Source of the DNA: JBDSKH01 sp035556655
Lineage (GTDB): Bacteria > Actinomycetota > Actinomycetes > Actinomycetales > Microbacteriaceae
Length of the DNA stretch: 23,871 nt
Reading direction: 5' to 3'
Assembly (NCBI GenBank): GCA_035556655.1
Contig: DATMFW010000051.1
Coordinates: 1-23,871 of the forward strand
Shown: positions 13,899 through 21,097 of the stretch, piece by piece
Position numbering within the stretch: position 1 is the first letter of the stretch
Layout: every line of letters begins with the position of its first letter
Translations under genes and position numbers: made by a program
The notes under the pieces: model-generated
What the model saw: the letters and a program-made list of their open reading frames with translations, nothing else
What the model was told of the DNA's origin: nothing
Database searches by the model: none

Positions 13899-15542
13899 AT
13901 GGAGCTGCACGGAGTCGGAGTGGGCCGCGGCGTCGCCGTCGGCACGGTTCTCACGATGCCGGAGCCCCTCCCCGAACCTCCCGAGCAGAAGCACGACGGC
14001 GACGCCGCCGCCGAGCGCGCCGCCGTGGATGCGGCCATCACGACAGCCGCGGCGGATCTCGCCGAGCGCGCGGGCCGCGCCGAGGGCGCCGGCCGCGAGG
14101 TGATCGAGGCCGCCATCCAGATGGCGCAGGACCCGATGCTCGCCGACGACATCACGGCGCGCATCGAGGCGGGCACCTCGGGTGAGCGCGCGGTGTTCGA
14201 GGCGTTCCGCTCGTTCCAGGAGCAGCTCACCGCCCTCGGCGGGTACATGGCCGAGCGCGCCGCCGACCTCGGCGACGTGTCCCAGCGCATCATCGCGGCG
14301 CTGCGCGGGGTCCCGGTGCCGGGTGTCCCCGACTCGCCGACGCCGTTCGTGCTGCTGGCACGCGATCTCGCACCGGCCGACACCGCGCTGCTCGACCTGA
14401 CCAAGGTGCTCGGCCTCATCACCCGGGACGGCGGGCCGACGAGTCACACGGCGATCCTGGCCCGGGCCAAGTCGATCCCCGCGATCGTTGGGGTCGGAGC
14501 CGATGCGGACGTTCCCGAGGGAACCCGCGTCGTCCTGGACGCGGCATCCGGGACCGTCACCGTGGACCCCACCGACGCCCAGGTCGCCGCCGCCGAGCAG
14601 CGCATCGCCGAACGCGCGGCGCAGGCCGCCGCGCCGCTCACCGACGGCGCTCTCGCCGACGGCACGAAGGTGCCGCTGCTGGCCAACCTGGGTTCGCCGA
14701 AGGACGCCGCCGAGGCGGTCGCGCTGGGCGCCGAGGGGGTCGGGCTGTTCCGTACCGAGTTCCTGTTCCTCGACGCCGCGACGGCGCCGAGCATCGAGGA
14801 TCAGCAGGCCCGGTACACCGAGCTGCTGCAGCATTTCCCCGGCAAGAAGGTGGTGGTGCGCGCCCTCGACGCCGGCGCCGACAAGCCCCTCAGCTTCCTC
14901 AACGACGCGCATGAAGAGAACCCGGCCCTCGGCCTGCGCGGCCTGCGGGCTCTGCGCGCGAAGACCGACATCCTGCACGATCAGTTGCAGGCGCTGAAGA
15001 ACGCCCAGGACGCCACAGAGGCCGACCTCTGGGTGATGGCGCCGATGGTCGCCGACGCCGAGGAGACCGAGTTCTTCGTGCGCTACGGCAAGGACCTGGG
15101 GCTGAGCACCGTCGGGGTGATGGCCGAGGTTCCCTCGCTCGCCGTCGTGGCCGATCAGGTCGCCGAACTGAGCGACTTCGTGAGCATCGGCACCAACGAC
15201 CTCACCCAGTACACCCTCGCCGCAGACCGGATGCTCGGCACCGTGGCCGGCTACCAGGATCCCTGGCACCCGGCGGTGCTGCGGCTGGTGAAGATGCTGG
15301 GGGATGCCGGGGCCGCCGCGGGCAAACCGGTCGGCGTCTGCGGCGAGGCGGCCGCCGATCCGCAGCTGGCGGTCGTCCTCGTGGGGCTCGGAGTGACGAC
15401 CCTGTCGATGACTCCCGCGGCTCTCGCCGACGTGCGCGCCGAGCTCGCCGGGGTCACCCTCGAGCAGGCGAGGGCGAAGGCGGCTGCGGCTCTCGAGGCA
15501 CGCACCGCGGCCGGCGCGCGCGAGGCCGCGGCGGCGGCATGA
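13899..15542 (+). CDS. ptsI: PTS enzyme I (PEP-protein phosphotransferase)
   Basis: A 547-residue enzyme that takes phosphate from PEP and passes it to HPr for sugar uptake. The swivelling-domain histidine is in GGPTSHTAILARA (H183). The PEP-binding barrel has GVGLFRTEFLF, DAGADKPLSFLN, GVMAEVPSLAVVA, SIGTNDLTQYTLAADR and the catalytic cysteine of GVCGEAAADP. The ATG at 13899 has a strong GGAGGAAA upstream, and MELHGVGVGRGVAVG matches the usual EI N-terminus. A GTG at 13857 would add 14 residues and sits at a leaderless position, so the start is not certain. No HPr or EII gene is in the window. Confidence 0.95.
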   Translation: MELHGVGVGRGVAVGTVLTMPEPLPEPPEQKHDGDAAAERAAVDAAITTAAADLAERAGRAEGAGREVIEAAIQMAQDPMLADDITARIEAGTSGERAVFEAFRSFQEQLTALGGYMAERAADLGDVSQRIIAALRGVPVPGVPDSPTPFVLLARDLAPADTALLDLTKVLGLITRDGGPTSHTAILARAKSIPAIVGVGADADVPEGTRVVLDAASGTVTVDPTDAQVAAAEQRIAERAAQAAAPLTDGALADGTKVPLLANLGSPKDAAEAVALGAEGVGLFRTEFLFLDAATAPSIEDQQARYTELLQHFPGKKVVVRALDAGADKPLSFLNDAHEENPALGLRGLRALRAKTDILHDQLQALKNAQDATEADLWVMAPMVADAEETEFFVRYGKDLGLSTVGVMAEVPSLAVVADQVAELSDFVSIGTNDLTQYTLAADRMLGTVAGYQDPWHPAVLRLVKMLGDAGAAAGKPVGVCGEAAADPQLAVVLVGLGVTTLSMTPAALADVRAELAGVTLEQARAKAAAALEARTAAGAREAAAAA

Positions 15543-15587
15543 GGCTGCCGCCGCATCCCGATAGCACGAGCCGCGCTCGGCGGCGCA

Positions 15588-15660
15588 ACCCCCGAAAGGG
15601 GGGTGAGTGGCGGGTGAACGGCCGCGTCATAGTTGAGCAGAAGGGCCGTCTCTTCCCATG
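15588..15660 (+). promoter_or_regulatory. Conserved promoter/leader block upstream of the ECF sigma gene, copy 1
   Basis: The order is ACCCCC-GAAA-GGGGGG hairpin (15588-15603), GGGTG, 8 nt, CGTCATAG (15625-15632), exactly 16 nt, TCTCTTC (15649-15655), 2 nt, ATGAGG. The same words with the same spacing from GGGTG to the start codon recur at 17322-17386. CATAGT could be a -10 box. The CGTC word is typical of ECF-type -10 elements (general knowledge), so self-activation by the sigma factor is possible. The hairpin could also close off ptsI transcription. Confidence 0.5.
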
Positions 15661-15747
15661 AGGACGTCACCGGCGACGGGGGTCGCCGCGACTCCTCGTT
15701 TCATTCAGAAGGGAACAAGAGAGGCCCGGAATGGATCAGGGGGATGA
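15658..15747 (+). CDS. Possible 29-codon upstream ORF coupled to the sigma gene
   Basis: The ATG at 15658, at the end of the conserved leader block, opens a 29-codon frame, MRTSPATGVAATPRFIQ in its first part, that stops with TGA at 15745-15747. That TGA overlaps the sigma ATG at 15744 as ATGA, the same junction used by true operon partners elsewhere in the window. The sigma ATG has only a badly spaced AGGGGG, so coupling would help its translation. The peptide is basic and shows no known domain. It may be a leader peptide or a chance frame. Confidence 0.3.
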   Translation: MRTSPATGVAATPRFIQKGTREARNGSGG

Positions 15748-17300
15748 GCGGTTCGGACCCGAAGCCGACCACTTCGGACGCGGATTTGATCGAAAGCGCT
15801 CGATCGGGGGATACGAGCGCTTTCGCGGAGCTCTGGCGCCGTCATTTCCGTCCCGCCGCTCGCGTCGCCCGCCAGTTCACCACGATCGATGCCGATGACC
15901 TCGTCTCCGAGGCCTATGCGCGCATCTTTCAGCGAGTGCTGGCGGGCGGCGGACCCACCGGGGCGTTCCGCCCCTACCTCTATACGACGATCCGCAACAT
16001 CGCGAGCACCTGGGGCGCTGCATCGCGCGACATCCAGGTGGACATGATCGAGGAGTTCGAGGACGAGCGGATCCCCGCCGACCCGGCGGCGTACGCCCTC
16101 GACCGCACGCTCACGGCCCGCGCCTTCCGCAACCTTCCGGAGCGCTGGCAGACGGTGCTCTGGTACACCGAGGTCGAGGGCATGGACCCGCATGAGGTCG
16201 CTCCGATCATGGGGATCAGCGCCAACAGCGTCGCGGCTTTGTCGTACCGCGCCCGCGAGGGTCTGCGGAAGGCCTGGCTGCAGGCGCACATCACCGACGC
16301 GACCGCGTCGGGCGAATGCCAGTGGACGATGTCGCGGCTCGGCGATCACACGCGGGACGGCCTGAGCGCACGTGATGCCGCGCGCATGACCGTCCACCTC
16401 GAGACCTGCGCGAAGTGCACGGTCGTCGCCGAAGAGGTCGAGGAGGTCGGATCCCACCTGGCGATGGTCATGCTGCCGCTGCTGCTCGGCGGGATCGCGG
16501 GAGGCACGCTGCTGTCGCAGCTGGCCCAGCCGGCGGGTGCGATGGCGGCCGAGGTGGCGATCCCCGCCATGCCGCCGAGCGTCGAGGCGATCGCCACGGG
16601 CGGCGTCGCGGCCGGCAGCGCGATCGCCGGCGCCTTCTCGCTCGGCTCGACCCTCGGCACCGGGGCCGTCCTCGGCGGCGTCGCGGTCGCCGCCGTCCTC
16701 GGCGCCGGTATCGCGGTCGGGACCGCCGCCGCACCGGACTCCGGCTCATCGGCGGTCGTGGCCACCTCGGACGACACCGCCGCCGACGCGCCGCCCTCGT
16801 CGTCGGCGACCGACCCGGCGAGCGATCCCGGTCCCGCCGGACCCTCGCCGAGCGCCGTGCCGGCCGACCCGGGGACCTCCGGGGGCACCGGCGGCACCGG
16901 GGGGACGGGAGCCGTCGGGGGCGTGGCCGGCGGCGTGACGGACACCGTCGGAACCGTCGTCGACGAGGTGACGGATGTCGTGGAGGACACCGTCCAGGAC
17001 GTCGCGACGGTGGTCCAGCAGCCGGTCGTCCTCAACGTCTCGGTCTCGGGCACGGGAACTCCCGGCGCCAGCGTCTCGCTGAAGGCCGGCGGTACCGTCT
17101 ACGCGACCGCGAAGGTCGGGTCGAACGGCAAGTACGCGATCTCGGCGGGCGGCATCCCCGACACCGTCGGCAGCCTGTCGGTCGTGCAGAAGGTCGACCA
17201 GGGCCTGCTCGGCGGCATCGTGAACGGTGTGCTGCAAGTGCTGAAGCCGCTGACGATCTCGTCGTCCTCCGGCGGCCTGCCGGTCATCGCCGTCGGCTGA
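15744..17300 (+). CDS. ECF sigma factor fused to zinc-finger, membrane and Ig-like tail
   Basis: A 518-residue protein. Sigma region 2 lies at about 11-92 (DADLIESARSGD to YLYTTIRNIASTW) and region 4 at about 122-180 (LPERWQTVLWYTEVEG, then the HTH EVAPIMGISANSVAAL). A zinc-finger like those of anti-sigma factors follows: C192, H218, C222 and C225 (HLETCAKC). Hydrophobic stretches at 238-258 and about 283-330 are membrane segments; the second is long enough for two helices. A Ser/Pro/Gly-rich linker (332-395), a Val/Asp/Thr-rich stretch and a C-terminal Ig-like beta domain (about 428-475, VSVSGTGTPGASVSLKAGG) end the protein. ECF groups with fused anti-sigma-like tails are known; the sigma may be held at the membrane and freed by a surface signal (inference). 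Start chosen for region 2 spacing and the ATGA junction. Confidence 0.85.
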   Translation: MSGSDPKPTTSDADLIESARSGDTSAFAELWRRHFRPAARVARQFTTIDADDLVSEAYARIFQRVLAGGGPTGAFRPYLYTTIRNIASTWGAASRDIQVDMIEEFEDERIPADPAAYALDRTLTARAFRNLPERWQTVLWYTEVEGMDPHEVAPIMGISANSVAALSYRAREGLRKAWLQAHITDATASGECQWTMSRLGDHTRDGLSARDAARMTVHLETCAKCTVVAEEVEEVGSHLAMVMLPLLLGGIAGGTLLSQLAQPAGAMAAEVAIPAMPPSVEAIATGGVAAGSAIAGAFSLGSTLGTGAVLGGVAVAAVLGAGIAVGTAAAPDSGSSAVVATSDDTAADAPPSSSATDPASDPGPAGPSPSAVPADPGTSGGTGGTGGTGAVGGVAGGVTDTVGTVVDEVTDVVEDTVQDVATVVQQPVVLNVSVSGTGTPGASVSLKAGGTVYATAKVGSNGKYAISAGGIPDTVGSLSVVQKVDQGLLGGIVNGVLQVLKPLTISSSSGGLPVIAVG

Positions 17301-17321
17301 GCCGCCGGCTGACTCGCGCTG

Positions 17322-17386
17322 ACCCCCGAAGGTGGGGTGCGCGGCGGCGTCATAGGGCGCGGGGTGCGGGGTCTCTTCTGGTGAGG
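17322..17386 (+). promoter_or_regulatory. Conserved promoter/leader block, copy 2, downstream of the sigma gene
   Basis: ACCCCC-GAAGGT-GGGGTG (17322-17339), 8 nt, CGTCATAG (17348-17355), exactly 16 nt, TCTCTTC (17372-17378), 2 nt, GTGAGG. It matches copy 1 except that copy 1 has 11 extra nt between hairpin and GGGTG. No recognised gene follows: only a 21-codon ORF and a terminator before the convergent sdhB. It may drive a short RNA or be the remnant of a lost co-regulated gene. Confidence 0.45.
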
Positions 17387-17475
17387 CTCTCCAGAGCCCC
17401 CACCGTACGACGTCCCATCATCGGTGGAATCGGCCCGGTGCCGTAGCGATCCCAGCCGCTGCGGCACCGGGCGTT
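17362..17475 (+). ncRNA. Candidate short transcript with a 21-codon ORF
   Basis: If copy 2 of the conserved block is a promoter, transcription would start near 17362 and meet the hairpin at 17433-17472, giving an RNA of about 110 nt. It contains a GTG-started ORF at 17381-17446 (MRLSRAPTVRRPIIGG in its first part), whose TAG lies in the terminator stem. The start context matches the ATGAGG of the upstream ORF by the sigma gene. There is no independent evidence of expression. Confidence 0.2.
17433..17472. terminator. Bidirectional terminator hairpin between the sigma gene and sdhB
   Basis: A 16-bp stem, GCCCGGTGCCGTAGCG (17433-17448) with 17457-17472, has one G-U pair and an 8-nt loop. It sits 11 nt past the sdhB stop on the minus strand and between convergent transcripts. 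There is no long U-tract, as is usual in high-GC actinobacteria. Confidence 0.75.
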
Positions 17476-17482
17476 CCGCTGT

Positions 17483-18256
17483 CTAGACGCCGGCGGGGAT
17501 GCTGGGCTTGCCCGCGAGGATCGCGTTCTTGACCTCGGCGATCGCCTTGGTCACCTGGATGCCGCGCGGGCACGCCTCGGAGCAGTTGAAGGTGGTGCGG
17601 CAGCGCCAGACGCCCTCTTTGTCGTTGAGGATGTCGAGGCGCACCTGCGATCCCTCGTCACGGCTGTCGAAGATGAAGCGGTGCGCGTTGACGATCGCGG
17701 CCGGGCCGAAGTACTGCCCGTCGGTCCAGAACACCGGGCACGAGGAGGTGCAGGCCGCGCACAGGATGCACTTGGTCGTGTCGTCGAAGATCTCGCGCTG
17801 GGCGACCGACTGGATGCGCTCCTTGCCCTCCTTGGGCTTGGAGTCGGCGATCAGGAACGGCTGGATCTGACGGTACGACTCGAAGAACGGCTCCATGTCG
17901 ACGATGAGGTCCTTCTCCAGCGGCAGGCCCTTGATCGCCTCGACGTAGATCGGCTGGCTGATGTCGAGGTCCTTGATGAGGGTCTTGCAGGCGAGCCGGT
18001 TGCGGCCGTTGATGCGCATCGCATCCGACCCGCAGATGCCGTGCGCGCAGCTGCGCCGGAACGACAGCGAACCGTCCTGCTCCCATTTGATCTTGTGCAG
18101 GGCGTCGAGAACCCGGTCGGTCGGGTAGAGCTCGACGTCGTAGTCCCTCCACACCGGCTCGGTCATCGTCTCGGGGTCGAAGCGCCGGACGATGAGCGTC
18201 ACGGTGAAGGCCTGGATGGGGGCCTCGGGTGCGGCGGATGCGTCGGTCGTTGCCAT
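17483..18256 (-). CDS. sdhB: Succinate dehydrogenase iron-sulfur subunit
   Basis: A 257-residue electron-transfer subunit of complex II. The [2Fe-2S] ligands are C70, C75, D78 and C90 (SCAHGICGSDAM ... RLAC). The [4Fe-4S] and [3Fe-4S] clusters use CILCAACTSSC (C163, C166, C169, C173) and CRTTFNCSEACP (C219, C225, C229). All clusters are complete. The ATG at 18256 overlaps the sdhA stop by one base (TGATG). It is the last gene of sdhCDAB and ends before a strong hairpin. Confidence 0.96.
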   Translation of the reverse strand: MATTDASAAPEAPIQAFTVTLIVRRFDPETMTEPVWRDYDVELYPTDRVLDALHKIKWEQDGSLSFRRSCAHGICGSDAMRINGRNRLACKTLIKDLDISQPIYVEAIKGLPLEKDLIVDMEPFFESYRQIQPFLIADSKPKEGKERIQSVAQREIFDDTTKCILCAACTSSCPVFWTDGQYFGPAAIVNAHRFIFDSRDEGSQVRLDILNDKEGVWRCRTTFNCSEACPRGIQVTKAIAEVKNAILAGKPSIPAGV

Positions 18257-20040
18257 CAGTACTTGCGCTCCATCGGCTGGTAGTTCGTGATCACGACCGG
18301 CTTCCAGTCGAGCGTGATGTGGTCGGCGGCGTCGGCCGAGTGCGGGTCGCCGGTCAGGTAGGCCATCGTGTGCTTCATGTAGGTGGCGTCGTCACGGTCG
18401 GGGTAGTCGTCGCGCATGTGGCCCCCGCGGCTCTCTTTGCGGTTGCGCGCCGAGAACACGACGACCTCGGCGAGGTCGAGGAGGAATCCGAGCTCGATCG
18501 CCTCGAGCAGGTCGGTGTTGAACCGCTTGCCCTTGTCGTGGATGCCGATGTTCTTGTAGCGCTCGCGCAGCGAGTGGATCGTCTGGGTCACTTTCGCCAG
18601 GGACTCGTCGGTGCGGAACACCTGCGCGTTGCGGTCCATCTCGTCTTGCAGTTCTTTGCGCAGGGCCGCGATGCGCTCGGTGCCCTCCGAGTCGCGCACC
18701 TGGGCGACGAGGTCGCGCACCGACTTGGCGGGGTCCTCGGGCAGCGGCACGAAGTCCGCCGTCCTGGCGTACTCGACGGCGTTGTTGCCGGCGCGCTTGC
18801 CGAACACGTTGATGTCCAGCAGCGAGTTGGTGCCGAGCCGGTTCGAGCCGTGGACGCTCACGCACGCGCACTCGCCGGCGGCGTACAGGCCGGGCACGAT
18901 GGTGTCGTTGTCGCGCAGCACCTCGGCCTTGACGTTGGTCGGGATGCCCCCCATCGCGTAGTGCGCGGTGGGCATGACGGGGACCGGTTCGTAGACGGGG
19001 TCGACGCCGAGGTAGGTGCGGGCGAACTCGGTGATGTCGGGCAGCTTGGTCTCGAGCACCTCGGCCCCGAGGTGGGTGCAGTCCAGCAGGACGTAGTCCT
19101 TGTGCGGCCCGGCGCCGCGGCCCTCCGCCACCTCCTGCACCATGCACCGGCTGACGATGTCGCGTGGGGCGAGGTCTTTGATGGTGGGGGCGTAGCGCTC
19201 CATGAAGCGCTCGCCGCTGGCGTTGCGCAGGATCGCCCCCTCGCCGCGGGCGCCCTCGGTGAGGAGGATGCCGAGCCCGGCGAGGCCGGTGGGGTGGAAC
19301 TGGAAGAACTCCATGTCCTCCAGCGGCAGGCCCTTGCGCCAGATGATGCCGACCCCGTCGCCGGTGAGGGTGTGGGCGTTCGAGGTGGTCTTGTAGATCT
19401 TGCCGAAGCCGCCGGTGGCGAACACGATCGCCTTGGCCTGGAAGACGTGGATCTCGCCGGTGGCGAGTTCGTAGGCGACCACCCCGGCCGGCTTGTCGCC
19501 GTTCATGACGATGTCGAGCGCGTAGTACTCGTTGAAGAAGTTGACGCCGAGCTTCACGCAGTTCTGGAACAGGGTCTGCAGGATCATGTGACCGGTGCGG
19601 TCGGCCGCGTAGCAGGCCCGGCGCACCGGCGCCTTGCCGTGGTCGCGGGTGTGCCCGCCGAAGCGGCGCTGGTCGATCTTGCCCTCGGGCGTGCGGTTGA
19701 ACGGCAGGCCCATGTTCTCCAGGTCGAGGACGGCGTCGATCGCCTCTTTCGCCAGGATCTCGGCGGCGTCCTGGTCGACGAGGTAGTCGCCGCCCTTGAC
19801 GGTGTCGAAGGTGTGCCACTCCCAGGAGTCTTCTTCGACGTTGGCGAGCGCGGCGGCCATGCCGCCCTGCGCTGCGCCGGTGTGCGAGCGGGTCGGGTAG
19901 AGCTTGGTGATGACCGCCGTCTTCGCCTTCGGGCCGGCCTCGATCGCCGCGCGCATGCCGGCGCCGCCGGCTCCCACGATGACGACGTCGAACTGGTGGT
20001 AGTGGACGCCGTCGATCACGTCGCCGTCGGTGAACTCCAT
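18256..20040 (-). CDS. sdhA: Succinate dehydrogenase flavoprotein subunit
   Basis: A 594-residue catalytic subunit oxidising succinate to fumarate in the TCA cycle. The FAD-binding motif VVIVGAGGAGMRAA (19-32) and SHTGAAQGG (52-60), with the probable FAD-linked histidine H53, are present. Also seen are ATGGFGKIYKTTSNAHTLTG, PTAHYAMGGIPTN and HGSNRLGTNSLLD, which carries the active-site arginine region. The ATG at 20040 lies 12 bp after the sdhD stop, with AAGGAC upstream. The length is typical. The very long antisense frame over this gene (18229-20706) is a codon-bias shadow. Confidence 0.97.
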   Translation of the reverse strand: MEFTDGDVIDGVHYHQFDVVIVGAGGAGMRAAIEAGPKAKTAVITKLYPTRSHTGAAQGGMAAALANVEEDSWEWHTFDTVKGGDYLVDQDAAEILAKEAIDAVLDLENMGLPFNRTPEGKIDQRRFGGHTRDHGKAPVRRACYAADRTGHMILQTLFQNCVKLGVNFFNEYYALDIVMNGDKPAGVVAYELATGEIHVFQAKAIVFATGGFGKIYKTTSNAHTLTGDGVGIIWRKGLPLEDMEFFQFHPTGLAGLGILLTEGARGEGAILRNASGERFMERYAPTIKDLAPRDIVSRCMVQEVAEGRGAGPHKDYVLLDCTHLGAEVLETKLPDITEFARTYLGVDPVYEPVPVMPTAHYAMGGIPTNVKAEVLRDNDTIVPGLYAAGECACVSVHGSNRLGTNSLLDINVFGKRAGNNAVEYARTADFVPLPEDPAKSVRDLVAQVRDSEGTERIAALRKELQDEMDRNAQVFRTDESLAKVTQTIHSLRERYKNIGIHDKGKRFNTDLLEAIELGFLLDLAEVVVFSARNRKESRGGHMRDDYPDRDDATYMKHTMAYLTGDPHSADAADHITLDWKPVVITNYQPMERKY

Positions 20041-20052
20041 GCGCTGTGGTCC

Positions 20053-20493
20053 TTACTGTGCCGCGCAGAGATCGGCGAGCGTCTCAGACGGGGTGCCGAT
20101 GCAGGGGTCGAACGTGGTGAGGACGAGCGTGCCCAGGACGAGCAGCACGACCGTCGCGCCCGCGAGCGCGATCAGGATGACGACCCGCAGGCGGCCGCGG
20201 GCGTAGTCGTTGGTGAGGGTCCGCATCCCGTTGGCGCCGTGGATGAGGGCCAGCCACAGCAGCAGCGTGTCCCACACGATCCAGAACGGGTTGGCCAGCT
20301 TGCCGGCGACGAACGCGAAGTCGATGGCCTTGACGCCCTCGCCGAGCACCAGGTTCACCAGCAGGTGACCGAAGATCAGCACGACCAGCAGCACCCCGGA
20401 GAAGCGCATGTACAGCCAGCCCCACTTCTCCCAGTTGGTCGACCGGCGCGCGCGGGCGGCGGACCGCGGCGGTTGGATGGCCTCCGTGGTCAT
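20053..20493 (-). CDS. sdhD: Succinate dehydrogenase membrane anchor subunit
   Basis: A 146-residue hydrophobic anchor with three membrane segments (residues about 33-52, 69-88 and 104-128). Histidines in FGHLLVNLVLG and IHGANGMRTL are candidate haem or quinone-site ligands, as in the SdhD family. The start is ambiguous by one codon: ATG at 20493 overlaps the sdhC stop as TGATG, while a GTG at 20496 would overlap it as GTGA. It anchors SdhAB with SdhC and passes electrons to menaquinone (family knowledge). Confidence 0.92.
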   Translation of the reverse strand: MTTEAIQPPRSAARARRSTNWEKWGWLYMRFSGVLLVVLIFGHLLVNLVLGEGVKAIDFAFVAGKLANPFWIVWDTLLLWLALIHGANGMRTLTNDYARGRLRVVILIALAGATVVLLVLGTLVLTTFDPCIGTPSETLADLCAAQ

Positions 20494-20924
20494 CACTCAC
20501 CCCCGAACACGTGCATGAGGTGCCGCGGCGCGAAGCCGAGCATGAGGACGATCCAGAGCGCGATGGCGATCCAGAACATGAGCCGCTGGTGCTTGACGCC
20601 CCAGGAGGTGAAGTCGATGGCGATCACGCGCAGGCCGTTGAGGGCGTGCAGCCCGATCGCGGCGACGAGGGCGAGTTCGCCGATTCCCATGATCGGCGTC
20701 TTGTAGGCGCCGATCACCGCGTCGTAGGCCGCGGGGTCGATGCGGATGAGCGCGGTGTCGAGGATGTGCACCAGCAGGAAGAAGAAGATCGCGGTGCCGG
20801 TGATGCGATGCAGCACCCATGACCACATCCCCTCCCGACCGCGGTACAGCGTTCCTGCGGGACGCTTCGGGGCGCTGATCCGCACCGCGGTGGCGGCTCC
20901 GGATCGTGCGGCCTGGCTCGACAC
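20493..20924 (-). CDS. sdhC: Succinate dehydrogenase cytochrome b556 subunit
   Basis: A 143-residue haem-binding anchor, first gene of sdhCDAB. The family segment LHRITGTAIFFFLLVHILDTA (in part LHRITGTAIFFF, from residue 38) carries H39 and H53; a second segment, GLHALNGLRVIAIDF, carries H93. Three membrane helices are evident. The GTG at 20924 is supported by GGAGGAG 5 nt upstream. The upstream intergenic region holds a possible iron-box and a TAGACT box near 21000, so iron control is possible but unproven. Confidence 0.93.
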   Translation of the reverse strand: MSSQAARSGAATAVRISAPKRPAGTLYRGREGMWSWVLHRITGTAIFFFLLVHILDTALIRIDPAAYDAVIGAYKTPIMGIGELALVAAIGLHALNGLRVIAIDFTSWGVKHQRLMFWIAIALWIVLMLGFAPRHLMHVFGGE

Positions 20925-20994
20925 GGATGCTCCTCCTGACTCCGGTCACGATCGCCGCGGTGGCACGCCGGTCGCTCGATAACGGGACGCTGCC

Positions 20995-21000
20995 AGTCTA
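20995..21000 (-). promoter_or_regulatory. Possible -10 box TAGACT of the sdh operon
   Basis: Minus-strand TAGACT would start transcription near 20988 and leave a leader of about 64 nt before the sdhC GTG. TTATCG further downstream is an alternative. No clear -35. Confidence 0.3.
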
Positions 21001-21020
21001 TGACCGGGTGGCGCGGCGCC

Positions 21021-21039
21021 GCAGGTTAGGCAGGCCTCA
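21021..21039. promoter_or_regulatory. Possible DtxR/IdeR-type iron box
   Basis: GCAGGTTAGGCAGGCCTCA matches the published 19-bp DtxR/IdeR consensus (TTAGGTTAGSCTAACCTAA) at 13 of 19 positions, including an unbroken AGGTTAGGC half. The right half is weak. It lies between the divergent sdhC and manC promoters. Confidence 0.3.
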
Positions 21040-21059
21040 GTAGCTCGATATCGAGATAC
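21040..21059. promoter_or_regulatory. Near-perfect 20-bp palindrome upstream of manC
   Basis: GTAGCTCGATATCGAGATAC is self-complementary at 18 of 20 positions, with a perfect CTCGATATCGAG core (21044-21055). It lies just upstream of where the manC -35 should be. It looks like a dimeric repressor site (PadR- or TetR-like in style), but the words TCTCGATA and CTACT also recall the REP-like family, so it could be a degenerate repeat. Confidence 0.45.
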
Positions 21060-21084
21060 CCGGGGATGCGGGGCGCGCCCCTCG

Positions 21085-21090
21085 TAGGCT
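21085..21090 (+). promoter_or_regulatory. -10 box TAGGCT of manC
   Basis: TAGGCT, 7 nt, then the ATG at 21098, with no Shine-Dalgarno sequence between: a leaderless arrangement. Confidence 0.5.
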
Positions 21091-21097
21091 GGTCGCC

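Noticed and set aside
15588..15603. ACCCCC-GAAA-GGGGGG hairpin as a simple ptsI terminator only
   Set aside because: It has no U-tract, and a matching hairpin heads the second conserved block at 17322, so a part in the promoter/leader unit is at least as likely.
18229..20706. 825-codon open frame antisense to sdhA/sdhD
   Set aside because: It mirrors the high third-position GC of the real sdh genes. Its product is a His/Asp/Val/Glu-rich sequence with no domain, and the opposite strand has clear SdhA and SdhD motifs.
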